Of a DNA stretch of 57,487 nucleotides, positions 26,309 through 34,738 are shown in pieces; the first letter of the stretch is position 1, and every line of letters starts with the position of its first letter. The notes under the pieces were generated by a model that saw only the letters and a list, made by a program, of their open reading frames with translations, did no database searches and had not been told where the DNA came from. Source of the stretch: Clostridia bacterium (lineage in GTDB: Bacteria; Bacillota; Clostridia; Oscillospirales; Acutalibacteraceae); assembly GCA_017613735.1 (NCBI GenBank), contig JAGADF010000003.1:1-57487 (forward strand), given 5' to 3'. The position numbers and the translations under genes are program-made.

Positions 26309-27705
26309 AAAAGATAGCTATCTTTTGTATTCCCGCTCACGGCCATACAAATCCCATGCTTCCCGTTGCGGCTGAACTTGTACGCCGCGGAAATGAAGTC
26401 AGGTTTTACTCGTTTAATGAGTTTGAAAATAAAATAAAGGCGACGGGCGCCGAGTTCGTTTCCTGCGACAGCTTTCTCGGCGAGCTGACGGAAAAGGAAG
26501 AAGAAGGGCTTAAGAATGTTTCCACTACGGAAATGACCATTCAGGACATCCGCATTACCCTTAATATGGACTCTTTTCTTGATGAGGAGTTTAAAACCTT
26601 TCAGCCCGACGTCGTATACTCCGATTCCGTCTGTTTCTGGGGCAAGCTGAACGCGTGGAAACACAATGTTCCGTTAGTTGTTTCGACAAGCACGTTTGCC
26701 TTTAATCAGATGGCTTCGCAGTATATGAAAAACTCGCCGAAAGAGCTTGCCGATATGATTTTCGGGCTGCCGAGAATTTCGAAGGAGCTCAAAACTCTTG
26801 AACCTTACGGCTATAAGGTCAAAAACGCATTGTCCCTTGTTCAGAGCGATAACAAAACCGATTCTGTCGTTTATACGTCCGAAAGGTTTCAGCCGTTTTC
26901 CGAAAGCTTTTCAAATCACTATGCTTTTGTCGGTCCGTCCGTCTTTTCGGACGCCTCGCCGAATAAGGCAAAGGAAAGGCCGCTTGTATATGTTTCGATG
27001 GGTACGGTTATAAACGACAGACCTGATTTTTACACTAAATGTATTGACGCGCTCAAAGGCGAAAACGTCAATGTCATAATTTCCTGCGGAAACGCTCTTG
27101 ATATTTCCGTCCTCGGGGAACTGCCCGAAAACGTTAAAGTATTTCCCTACGTTGACCAGCTTGACATTCTTTCAAAAGCCGATGCGTTTATAACTCACTG
27201 CGGTATGAACAGTGTTTCCGAAAGCCTTTATATGGCTACGCCTATGGTTCTTTACCCTCAGACGGGCGAACAGCAGGCGGTTGCAAGACGGGCAAAGGAA
27301 ATCGGCGCGGGTGTTATGCTCACAAACGATTCTGTTCAGGGAATCCGTTCTGCGGTTCTTGAAATACTGAACAATAATTCTTACGCCGCAGCGGCTGAAG
27401 AATGCAGCGAGGATTTTCGCTCTTGTACGGGAACTGCGGGAGCGGCGGAGTTTATTGAAAACGCTCCGCACAAGTCCGACGGCGTTAATATTTTGGAGGA
27501 ACTGAATAAGTCAAACGGCAAAATTCAGCTTTTATATTGGCTGGTTGTTGCTGCGCTGAGTGTTCTTTTCGGACTGCTATTAAGCTGGAAATTTGTATGG
27601 ATTGTCGGCGTTTCCGCAGGCGTGCTGTCAACGCCGATAACCAAGGCGATACAGAAGAAAAAATACTATTCCCTTGTTGAAAAATCGGGAAAAGTTAATC
27701 ATTAA
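26305..27705 (+). CDS. GT1-family glycosyltransferase (MGT/UGT type) with C-terminal membrane segments
   Basis: A 466-residue enzyme. The N-terminal Rossmann half begins MKKIAIFCIPAHGHTNP with the conserved His14 of the acceptor site. The C-terminal half carries the nucleotide-sugar motif region VFPYVDQLDIL, ITHCGMNS and ESLYMATPMVLYPQTGEQ, typical of macrolide glycosyltransferases and YjiC-like enzymes. It should transfer a sugar from a UDP/TDP donor to a hydrophobic acceptor such as a lipid, steroid, flavonoid or macrolide. About 60 extra residues at the end form two hydrophobic helices (LLYWLVVAALSVLFGLLL), which most family members lack and which should tether it to the membrane. It is co-transcribed with the AbrB regulator. 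Confidence 0.9.
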   Translation: MKKIAIFCIPAHGHTNPMLPVAAELVRRGNEVRFYSFNEFENKIKATGAEFVSCDSFLGELTEKEEEGLKNVSTTEMTIQDIRITLNMDSFLDEEFKTFQPDVVYSDSVCFWGKLNAWKHNVPLVVSTSTFAFNQMASQYMKNSPKELADMIFGLPRISKELKTLEPYGYKVKNALSLVQSDNKTDSVVYTSERFQPFSESFSNHYAFVGPSVFSDASPNKAKERPLVYVSMGTVINDRPDFYTKCIDALKGENVNVIISCGNALDISVLGELPENVKVFPYVDQLDILSKADAFITHCGMNSVSESLYMATPMVLYPQTGEQQAVARRAKEIGAGVMLTNDSVQGIRSAVLEILNNNSYAAAAEECSEDFRSCTGTAGAAEFIENAPHKSDGVNILEELNKSNGKIQLLYWLVVAALSVLFGLLLSWKFVWIVGVSAGVLSTPITKAIQKKKYYSLVEKSGKVNH

Positions 27706-27736
27706 AGAAACATTAAAAAATAAATCCCGAATCGTT

Positions 27737-28013
27737 AGGGCGTGCGGATTAGGTATTTAATAGCCTCAAAAAACATCTTTCAGCGTAATACTGCGTTAAA
27801 AATGCTCGGAATACACAAAGTATTCCTGCGCTTTTTGCCTTGTCTTACACTAAAATCCGAATTTTTGAGGTGCAAAGCAATTTTGAAATAGGTTTTTTTC
27901 GTCAGAACAATGAATAAAAAGGGATTAAGGCTGGCGCCTTAATCCCTTTTTTGAAGCCGTTATAACGGAAAAGAGCATTTCAAAATCTGTTAAATCCCTA
28001 ACCCGCACGCCCT
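27737..28013. mobile_element. MITE-like element with 22-bp terminal inverted repeats
   Basis: The ends AGGGCGTGCGGATTAGGTATTT (27737-27758) and its inverted counterpart (27992-28013) match at 20 of 22 positions. Inside is a long imperfect palindrome (27764-27870) bounded by CCTCAAAAA/TTTTTGAGG, with a central GGAATAC/GTATTCC hairpin. No open frame of note is present. The 277-bp size, inverted ends and absence of coding fit a non-autonomous mobile element. No convincing target duplication can be fixed. It fills the gap between two genes. Confidence 0.6.
27916..27951. terminator. Bidirectional terminator inside the MITE-like element
   Basis: A 16-bp stem (AAAAAGGGATTAAGGC with its complement, loop TGGC) with T-runs on both strands lies between the convergent glycosyltransferase and 28040 genes. 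Confidence 0.85.
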
Positions 28014-28039
28014 TTTGGTTTTGTTTAATACAGAGTTTT

Positions 28040-28786
28040 TTAATCGGTCGCGGACGCCATTATTATTACAAAGCGCTCAAGCGTTTTATCGTATACGCTA
28101 AGGCAAAGCGCGCCCCACCATTCGTGACCGTCGTCAAAATAGTCCGACCACTCGGTTGACCACTCATATATTTCAAGGCTGTCCGTCCCGTTCGGGAAAA
28201 GCGCGGAGTTGATTTTATCAAAATCCGCGTCGGTATATTTATTTGTGTGAGGCGGAGACAGAAAAGCCTTTCTGTAATTGAGCGCGCCGTTTTTATCAGC
28301 AGGGGCGAAAAGCTCGTCGGCGGTAATTCTTTTTGAGGATATTTCACTGATATCGTAATTGATTTTCCAGTTGTCCGCCATAATCTGTTCTGCGCCCTTC
28401 ATAAGCGCGCTGAAATGCGATTTAAAACCGCAATAAGGCGTCTGAGCCGCAACGATGGCAAAATCAACTACGCTGTCGGGGTATTCTGAAATGACCGCAT
28501 AAAACGGGTCTGAAATGCCGACGTCTCTGTTATTAAGATAGTGTTCAACGGTGTCGCTTACGATTTTATCAATAAGCGCCTGACGGTTTTTATAGCCGCA
28601 GGGTATAGCGACAACCGTGTACCATTGACCGGGATAATCCCAGTGCTCCTGAAAGTAGTCCTCAACCGGATGACTGTCAACAACCGAATCAATTTCGGGA
28701 TGAAGGGCTTTTGCCTTATTCAAAGCTTCTCTGTGTATTTCCTCACGTAATTCGGAAGCGTATTTCAAATCCTGTTCACTGTACAT
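28040..28786 (-). CDS. Conserved-looking hypothetical protein
   Basis: A 248-residue soluble protein without signal or membrane segment. The start at 28786 has AAGGAGAATTAAA upstream and a consensus promoter at 28812-28840. The composition is acidic and rich in Trp, Tyr and Asp (EHWDYPGQWYTVV, EWSTEWSDYFDDGHEWW). The N-terminal 40 residues look helical. I do not recognise a domain. It stands alone between convergent and divergent neighbours. Confidence 0.85.
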   Translation of the reverse strand: MYSEQDLKYASELREEIHREALNKAKALHPEIDSVVDSHPVEDYFQEHWDYPGQWYTVVAIPCGYKNRQALIDKIVSDTVEHYLNNRDVGISDPFYAVISEYPDSVVDFAIVAAQTPYCGFKSHFSALMKGAEQIMADNWKINYDISEISSKRITADELFAPADKNGALNYRKAFLSPPHTNKYTDADFDKINSALFPNGTDSLEIYEWSTEWSDYFDDGHEWWGALCLSVYDKTLERFVIIMASATD

Positions 28787-28811
28787 TTTAATTCTCCTTC
28801 TTGACTGCTTA

Positions 28812-28840
28812 ATTATACAACTTTTTCTCTCTTATAACAA
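28812..28840 (-). promoter_or_regulatory. Promoter of the 28040 gene
   Basis: On the minus strand TTGTTA (28840-28835), a 17-base spacer and TATAAT (28817-28812). It is back-to-back with the plus promoter at 28858. Confidence 0.8.
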
Positions 28841-28857
28841 TAAAAAAAGCAAATCTC

Positions 28858-28886
28858 TTGTTATATTACCCGAAAAGTGGTAAAAT
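28858..28886 (+). promoter_or_regulatory. Promoter of the YhhN-lipid kinase operon
   Basis: TTGTTA (28858-28863), a 17-base spacer and TAAAAT (28881-28886), 24 bases before the start at 28910. Confidence 0.75.
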
Positions 28887-28909
28887 CAGGTTAGAAACGG
28901 AGGAATATT

Positions 28910-29554
28910 ATGAATTATGCTTTTCTTGCGGTTTTTATTATTTCAACCGCAGTTCATCTTTACGCTTCTCATAAAAAGGACACGAAGCTGAGAAACATTA
29001 CAAAGCCGTTTATTCTTCTGTCGCTGCTCGGCTTTTATGTGCTTTCGGCTCGAAACGTGTATTGGGAAATAGTTCTCGCGCTTATTTTCAGCTGGCTTGG
29101 CGACGTTCTTCTTATGCCCAAGGGTACAAAATGGTTTACCGCGGGCGGCATAGCCTTTATGATAAGTCACGGCTTCTTTATAGCAGGCTATTGCAGGGAG
29201 ATTGTTTTTTCCGCCATTCCCGTATGGCTTATCGTTATTCTTGCGGTATTCTTCGTTTCGGCGGTAACGTTTATTTTTTCAAAGCTCAAGGCTTATCTTC
29301 CCAAACCGCTGTTCTACCCGATGTTTTTATACCTTCTCATAAACGGCGCGATGAATTGCTTCGCCATTTTCCGTCTTGCGGGGAATCCTGTTCAGGCGAC
29401 TGTTATTACGGCTGTCGGCGCGGCGCTGTTCTTCATTTCCGATACAAGTCTGTTCTTCGTACGCTTTAATAAGGACTCGAGGCTTAAAACTCACTTTATA
29501 GTAATGCTTACTTATTCAATCGGCGAATTCCTTATTGTTCTCGGACTTTTATAA
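28910..29554 (+). CDS. YhhN/TMEM86-family membrane protein (lysoplasmalogenase-like)
   Basis: A 214-residue polytopic membrane protein with about eight hydrophobic helices. The family signature is present: SWLGDVLLMPKG near residues 63-74 with a conserved Gly-Asp, and ALFFISDTSLFF near 168-180. The mammalian relative TMEM86 hydrolyses the vinyl ether bond of lysoplasmalogens. Many anaerobic Clostridia make plasmalogens, so a role in ether lipid turnover is plausible here. It is followed after 15 bases by a diacylglycerol-kinase-like gene, which supports a lipid role. The ribosome site is GGAGG. Confidence 0.85.
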   Translation: MNYAFLAVFIISTAVHLYASHKKDTKLRNITKPFILLSLLGFYVLSARNVYWEIVLALIFSWLGDVLLMPKGTKWFTAGGIAFMISHGFFIAGYCREIVFSAIPVWLIVILAVFFVSAVTFIFSKLKAYLPKPLFYPMFLYLLINGAMNCFAIFRLAGNPVQATVITAVGAALFFISDTSLFFVRFNKDSRLKTHFIVMLTYSIGEFLIVLGLL

Positions 29555-29569
29555 AACGGAGGTTTTATT

Positions 29570-30388
29570 ATGAAATACTATCTTTATAATTCCAAAGCAA
29601 ATAACGGTATCAGGCCGAATGTTCCCGCGGGCACCGAGCTCGTTGATGCGGTGGGTATCGACTACCCCGAATATCTTAAAAATCTCAATCCCGACGACGA
29701 GGTTGTTCTTGTCGGCGGCGACGGCACGGTAAATTACTTTATCAACGCCGTTAATCCCGACGAAATCAGAAATAATATCTATCTTCTCGGCAGCGGAACG
29801 GGAAACGACTTTCTTAACGATATCGGAAAACAGCCCGGCGAAGAGGTTCTTCTCAACCCCTATTTTGAAAAGCTCCCGACCGTATATGTCAACGGACTTG
29901 AAAAGCTTTTTATAAACAATATGGGCTTCGGTATCGACGGCTACTGCTGTGAGGTTGCCGATCAGATTAAGAAAGAAAAGCCGCAGGAAAAAATCAATTA
30001 TTCCGGAATCGCGATTAAAGGTCTTCTCTTCCATTTCAAGCCCGCTCACGCCGAGATTACCGTCGACGGCAAGAAATATGATTTCGACGACGTATGGATT
30101 GCACCGACAATGAAGGGAAAATTCTACGGCGGCGGTATGAAAATGGCTCCCGACCAGGACCGTTTTTCGGGCAAGCTGACCGTCGTTGTCTATCACGCGA
30201 AATCAAAAATCAAGGCTCTTAAGACGTTCCCGTCTATTTTCAAGGGCGAGCATACGTCGAATACCGATATGGTAAGCGTATTTACGGGTAACGAGATAAA
30301 GGTTCGTTTCTCTCATTCCTGCGCGGCGCAGATTGACGGCGAAACCGTCCTCAACGTAAGGGAATACACCGCAATTCAGCCCGAATAA
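29570..30388 (+). CDS. Diacylglycerol-kinase-domain lipid kinase
   Basis: A 272-residue protein with the DAGK catalytic domain. VVLVGGDGTVNYF (near residues 45-57) is the ATP loop, and LGSGTGNDFLND (near 73-84) is the second signature. It probably phosphorylates a membrane lipid such as diacylglycerol, recycling it into phosphatidate, or a related lipid. It is slightly shorter than YegS/DgkB (about 300). GGAGG lies 8 bases before the ATG. The pairing with the YhhN gene makes a two-gene lipid operon closed by the terminator at 30408-30443. Confidence 0.88.
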   Translation: MKYYLYNSKANNGIRPNVPAGTELVDAVGIDYPEYLKNLNPDDEVVLVGGDGTVNYFINAVNPDEIRNNIYLLGSGTGNDFLNDIGKQPGEEVLLNPYFEKLPTVYVNGLEKLFINNMGFGIDGYCCEVADQIKKEKPQEKINYSGIAIKGLLFHFKPAHAEITVDGKKYDFDDVWIAPTMKGKFYGGGMKMAPDQDRFSGKLTVVVYHAKSKIKALKTFPSIFKGEHTSNTDMVSVFTGNEIKVRFSHSCAAQIDGETVLNVREYTAIQPE

Positions 30389-30407
30389 GGCTTATTGTAA
30401 ATTGAAT

Positions 30408-30443
30408 AAAAAGGTGACCGAGTTGATATTCGGCCGCCTTTTT
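30408..30443 (+). terminator. Terminator of the YhhN-lipid kinase operon
   Basis: AAAAAGG with CCTTTTT closes an inner CCGA/TCGG stem; a T-rich run follows. Confidence 0.7.
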
Positions 30444-30487
30444 TCTTTAAATGCTTCTTTATAATATTTATTAATAATCGTTAATTA

Positions 30488-30516
30488 TTGATTTTATTAT
30501 ACAATTCTGTTATAAT
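30488..30516 (+). promoter_or_regulatory. Promoter of the M20-YfcC cluster
   Basis: TTGATT (30488-30493), a 17-base spacer and TATAAT (30511-30516), 46 bases before the M20 peptidase start. Confidence 0.85.
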
Positions 30517-30562
30517 CTCACTATTATTCTGTTATTCTGTATATTTATGCGAGGAATAAACA

Positions 30563-32035
30563 ATGAAGAAAAAAGCAAAAATCGCCGCGCTTTCCGCAGC
30601 GGGTTTACTTCTGGCGGGAAACGCCGTAAAGGCAGTCAGGTACCGTCCGATAAAGGAACAGGCGCCTTCGCTTCCCGATGAAAACGTAAATACCGAAAGA
30701 TATATCGAAACTCTCTGCGAAGCAATCAGGTGCAAGACGGTTTCGAATACCGACGAAACGCTTACCGACTGGGATGAGTTTGAAAAGCTTCATAAGCTTT
30801 TTGAGAAAAAATATCCGTTGCTTCACAAAACACTTTCGGTTCGCACTGTCGGCAAGGCGGGGCTTATTTTCACCTGGCAGGGGACAGACGAAACCTTAAA
30901 ACCGATTGCTCTTATCGGCCATCAGGACGTAGTGCCCGTTCAGGAGGAAAAGCTCGCCGACTGGACTCATCCTCCGTTTGAGGGCGAAATCGCCGACGGG
31001 TTTATATGGGGACGCGGAGCGACCGATATGAAAAACCACGTCGTAGGCGTTCTCGAAAGCGTCGAAACTCTTCTTGAAGAGGGCTTCACGCCGAAAAGAA
31101 CCGTTATTATCTGCTTTGGCTATAACGAGGAGCTGCTTGACACCGAGGCGGCGGCTGCGCCTCTGATTTCAAAAACGCTTGAGAATGAAGGCGTTATGCT
31201 TGAAAGCGTTCTTGACGAGGGCGGCGCAATCCTTGAGCTTGACGTTCCTCACGTAATAAAGAATAAAGTCGCCGGCATAGGCATTGCCGAAAAGGGTTAT
31301 TGCGACTTTGAAATAAGCGTCGACGCAAAAGGCGGCCATTCCTCAACTCCGCCGAAGCATTCCGCCGTCGGCGAGCTTTCGAAGGCTGTGCTCGACCTTG
31401 AAAATCATCAGTTCCCTGCAAAGGTTACTCAGGAAATGAAAATGATTGTCGAAACCATAGCGAGAAATACCGAGCTTCCCGTAAGGCTCATCGGCTGTAA
31501 CGCCCGTTCTCTTTTATCGGTTTTCAAACCCGCTCTCGCGTCAATTCCGCCCGTAGCGTCGGTTATGAGGACGACAACCGCCGTAACAATGACCAACGGC
31601 AGTCCGCAGGCAAACGTCCTTCCGCAGAAAGCGACGGCGACTGTCAATTTCCGTATAATGCCCGGCAATTCAATTGCCGACGTCGAAAAACACATCCGTC
31701 GAGTTATCCGCAATAAAGACGTTAAAATAAAGCTTCTCGGCGGTAACGAGCCGTCGATAGTTTCTCCGACTGATACGTCAACCATGAAAGCGATTTCGGC
31801 AATTTGCTGCGGTCTTTTCGATATGGGAAAGCCCGCTCCGTTTGTTGTAATGGGGGCGACCGATGCCCGCCATTACCAGAATCTTACAGAGCAGATTTAC
31901 CGCTTTTCGCCTTTCGTTATGTCGCCCGAAATTCTTATGACGGCGCACGGCACCGATGAAAGAATCCCCATAGACTGCCTTGAAAACGGGGTTGTATTTT
32001 TCAAGAGATATATAAGAATGTTAGCAGGAGAATAA
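30563..32035 (+). CDS. M20-family metallopeptidase, PM20D1/CPS1-like
   Basis: A 490-residue zinc exopeptidase. A short N-terminal hydrophobic helix (about 8-22) should anchor it or act as a signal. Metal-site motifs are visible: IALIGHQDVVPV (His-x-Asp), WGRGATDMKN (bridging Asp), FGYNEELLDTEAA (catalytic Glu), and GATDARHY near the end (last His ligand). GGHSSTPP marks the lid/dimerisation domain. Length fits the carboxypeptidase S/PM20D1 branch, which cleaves N-acyl amino acids or dipeptides. The carrier gene starts 10 bases downstream, suggesting that the released product is exchanged by that carrier. Confidence 0.9.
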   Translation: MKKKAKIAALSAAGLLLAGNAVKAVRYRPIKEQAPSLPDENVNTERYIETLCEAIRCKTVSNTDETLTDWDEFEKLHKLFEKKYPLLHKTLSVRTVGKAGLIFTWQGTDETLKPIALIGHQDVVPVQEEKLADWTHPPFEGEIADGFIWGRGATDMKNHVVGVLESVETLLEEGFTPKRTVIICFGYNEELLDTEAAAAPLISKTLENEGVMLESVLDEGGAILELDVPHVIKNKVAGIGIAEKGYCDFEISVDAKGGHSSTPPKHSAVGELSKAVLDLENHQFPAKVTQEMKMIVETIARNTELPVRLIGCNARSLLSVFKPALASIPPVASVMRTTTAVTMTNGSPQANVLPQKATATVNFRIMPGNSIADVEKHIRRVIRNKDVKIKLLGGNEPSIVSPTDTSTMKAISAICCGLFDMGKPAPFVVMGATDARHYQNLTEQIYRFSPFVMSPEILMTAHGTDERIPIDCLENGVVFFKRYIRMLAGE

Positions 32036-32044
32036 AGATTAGTT

Positions 32045-33529
32045 ATGGACGAAAACCGAAAAAAAGCCGAAGGACTTAATATTGATAAAAAGACGCTGCT
32101 TGGCATAGCGGCGCTGTTGTTCATTATTCTGATTTTAGTCGGCGCTTTGACTCAGTTTCTTCCGCGCGGCGAATTTCAGGTTGACGAAAACGGCTCCGTT
32201 ATAGCGGGTACGTATTCGCGCAACGACGAATACAAGCTTCCGCTATGGAAAATCGCCGCTTCGCCGGTTCTGGCTTTTACAAGCAGCAAGGCGAGCGTAG
32301 GCGCGGCTATAATCGCGATTATAGTTCTTGTCGGCGGAACCTTTCTGATTCTTGACCGAATAGGCGTCCTCAAATATATGATGGCTTCTATTGTCAACCG
32401 TTTTGAGAGCCGCCGCTATATGCTTATAGCCGTTATGGTTCTGTTCGGTATGTTTTTAAGCTCCACCGCCGGCGTGCTTGAAGAGAGTCTGACTCTCGTG
32501 CCGATAGCGGTTGCGATTTCCCTTGCTATGGGCTGGGACTCGCTTACGGGTATCGGAATGAGCTTTGTCGCGGTTGCGTTCGGCTTTACGGCGGCGACGT
32601 TTAACCCGTTTACCGTAGTAACCGTTCAAAAGCTTTCCGACCTGCCCGTCTTTTCCGGACTCTGGCTGAGGCTTATAGTATTTGTTTTCGTATACATTTC
32701 CCTTACCGCGTTTTTAATACTTCACGCCAAGAAGATTGAAAAAAATCCCGAAAAATCACCTGCATACGAAACCGACCGGAAGATAAGAGACCGTTATCCG
32801 ATTGACGTCTGCCGTGAAACACTCGGCGATAAAAGAATAGGCAAGGCTACAAAGGTGTTCGTAATTTCGCTTTTATGCGTTCTCGCCGGAACCGTCGCTT
32901 CGTTCGTAATGAGTATGGTCGGCACAAAGACCGAAAGCGAAATTCTTACAACGCTCGGAAGCTACGCGTCAATGGGCTGTATGGCAGTGTTCTTCCCCGC
33001 AGGCGGACTTCTTGCAGGATATGTTGCGGGACTTAAGGGCAAAAAGCTTTTCAAGGCCTTTTTTGAGGGAGTTAAAACAATACTGCCCGTTATTCCGCTT
33101 ATAGTTTTTATCCTCGCTATAACCTATGTTCTTGACGAGGGTATGATTATGCACACTATCCTCAACGCGCTCGGCGGCGCGCTTGACGGAATTTCGCCCT
33201 ACGGCGTTATTCTTCTTATGTTCCTTTTCACCGCCTTGCTTAATTTCTTTATAGGCAGCGGCACCGCAAAGGCTTTTCTCATTGTTCCGCTTCTTGCAAT
33301 CCTCTGCGACCTGACGGGACTTAACCGCCAGTCGGTTGTTATAACCTTCTGCTTTGCCGACGGATTTACAAACCTTATGTATCCTACCAACGGACTTCTG
33401 ATTATTGCGATAGGAATGGTTGGAGTGTCCTACCGAAGATGGATGAAATGGACCGCGAAGCTTTTCCTTATGGAAGGCGCGATTTCCGTATTCTTTATGA
33501 TTTTAAGCGTTGCCATAGGCTATCATTGA
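32045..33529 (+). CDS. YfcC-family carboxylate/amino-acid carrier
   Basis: A 494-residue integral membrane protein with about 12 hydrophobic helices. It matches the YfcC/C4-dicarboxylate anaerobic carrier family: FLPRGEFQ near residues 40-47 after helix 1, then LSSTAGVLEESL, FGFTAATFNPFTV and IGSGTAKAF in the re-entrant loops. Relatives include putative basic amino-acid or dipeptide exchangers. The ribosome site is weak, so expression probably relies on coupling to the M20 gene 10 bases upstream. A gene for an ornithine-cyclodeaminase-like protein follows, which hints at arginine/ornithine or related peptides as substrate, but this is inference. Confidence 0.86.
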   Translation: MDENRKKAEGLNIDKKTLLGIAALLFIILILVGALTQFLPRGEFQVDENGSVIAGTYSRNDEYKLPLWKIAASPVLAFTSSKASVGAAIIAIIVLVGGTFLILDRIGVLKYMMASIVNRFESRRYMLIAVMVLFGMFLSSTAGVLEESLTLVPIAVAISLAMGWDSLTGIGMSFVAVAFGFTAATFNPFTVVTVQKLSDLPVFSGLWLRLIVFVFVYISLTAFLILHAKKIEKNPEKSPAYETDRKIRDRYPIDVCRETLGDKRIGKATKVFVISLLCVLAGTVASFVMSMVGTKTESEILTTLGSYASMGCMAVFFPAGGLLAGYVAGLKGKKLFKAFFEGVKTILPVIPLIVFILAITYVLDEGMIMHTILNALGGALDGISPYGVILLMFLFTALLNFFIGSGTAKAFLIVPLLAILCDLTGLNRQSVVITFCFADGFTNLMYPTNGLLIIAIGMVGVSYRRWMKWTAKLFLMEGAISVFFMILSVAIGYH

Positions 33530-33602
33530 TTTGCATTAACAATTATTCTAATTATTCTGTGATATATTTTTAAAAAACTTTTTGCATTGAAGAGGTGCTT
33601 TT

Positions 33603-34676
33603 ATGCAGTTCCCCGTATTTGTCGCTCCCGATTTTTCAAAAGAGCCGTTTGTTTCCGCGCCGGACGTAAAGACCGAGCCTGCGGGCGACGGTTTCCTTCC
33701 CGAAAACTTTTACGCGACAACAATCTATCCCGAATACCTTAAAATTAACGGCGAGTGGAAAATGCTTCACAAAAGCCGTATGGACTGCGTTGTCGTTATT
33801 GAAAACGGCGTTCCGCTTGTAACCGAGCCGCGCAAGGTTAAAGCGGGCGATATGGTAGTTGTCGGCAGAAAAGACGACGCGTCGACAGGCGTATATGTCC
33901 ACGCGAACTGCTTTACAGAACCTGACAGGACGGAAGACGCCGCATTCGCTTTCAGGACGGGACAGTCGAGAGAAACTTCGATGTCGCAGGAATACGACCG
34001 TCTTTTTGAGGTGCTTCGTCACGACAGGGACAACGGTTATATCATCTGGGTTTTAGGTCCCGCCTGCGTGTTTGACAATAACAGCAGAAACGCTATGGCG
34101 AGCCTTATAAAAAAGGGCTACTGCGACTGCCTTTTCGCGGGCAACGCTCTCGCCACTCACGACCTTGAAGCCGCTCTTCTTCACACGGGACTCGGTCAGG
34201 ACATTTACACCAAAAAGCAGGTGGAAAACGGTCATTACAACCACCTGCATTCAATAAACCTTGTCCGCAGGGCGGGCTCAATAAAGGCTTTTCTTGAAGA
34301 GTACAAGCTCGATACGGGCGTAATGCACACGCTTACCGAAACCGATACTCCCTTTGTCCTTGCGGGCTCGATAAGAGACGACGGACCTCTTCCCGAGGTA
34401 ATCGGTAACGTCTACGAAGCCCAGAACGCTATGCGCGAGCACACTAAAAAGGCGACGACGATCGTTTGCCTTGCAACTCAGCTTCATACAATAGCCACGG
34501 GCAATATGACGCCTTCTTACTGCGAGACGTCGGACGGAATCCGCCCCGTATATATTTACTCGGTTGACATTTCGGAATTTGCCGTCAATAAGCTTCACGA
34601 CCGCGGCTCGCTTTCCGTTAAGGGAATGGTCACGAATATTCAGGACTTTCTCGTCAATCTCGACAGAAATCTGTAA
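33603..34676 (+). CDS. LOR/SDH-domain protein, ornithine-cyclodeaminase-like (TIGR00300 type)
   Basis: A 357-residue cytoplasmic protein. Recognisable segments are FAGNALATHDLEAALLHTGLG, GHYNHLHSINLVRRAG and MREHTKKATTIVCLATQLHTIATGN. These match the LOR/SDH C-terminal domain family, some archaeal and cyanobacterial members of which convert ornithine to proline and ammonia. It is shorter than the usual 400-residue form and lacks part of the N-terminal region. GAGGTG precedes the ATG. It lies 73 bases after the carrier gene on the same strand, so it may use an ornithine-like product delivered by the peptidase-carrier pair. The exact reaction is uncertain. Confidence 0.75.
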   Translation: MQFPVFVAPDFSKEPFVSAPDVKTEPAGDGFLPENFYATTIYPEYLKINGEWKMLHKSRMDCVVVIENGVPLVTEPRKVKAGDMVVVGRKDDASTGVYVHANCFTEPDRTEDAAFAFRTGQSRETSMSQEYDRLFEVLRHDRDNGYIIWVLGPACVFDNNSRNAMASLIKKGYCDCLFAGNALATHDLEAALLHTGLGQDIYTKKQVENGHYNHLHSINLVRRAGSIKAFLEEYKLDTGVMHTLTETDTPFVLAGSIRDDGPLPEVIGNVYEAQNAMREHTKKATTIVCLATQLHTIATGNMTPSYCETSDGIRPVYIYSVDISEFAVNKLHDRGSLSVKGMVTNIQDFLVNLDRNL

Positions 34677-34691
34677 AAGCAAATAAAATAA

Positions 34692-34733
34692 CACCCTCGA
34701 GACAAAGGTCTCGGGGGTGCTTTTCTTTTTTTA
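34692..34733. terminator. Terminator between convergent genes
   Basis: CACCC-T-CGAGAC pairs with GTCTCG-G-GGGTG around AAAG, followed by CTTTTCTTTTTT. It serves the 33603 gene and possibly the converging 34739 gene. Confidence 0.85.
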
Positions 34734-34738
34734 TTCTT

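Noticed and set aside
26090-27705. AbrB-glycosyltransferase pair as a toxin-antitoxin module
   Set aside because: The second protein is a complete GT1 enzyme with no toxin-like small domain; autoregulation alone explains the layout.
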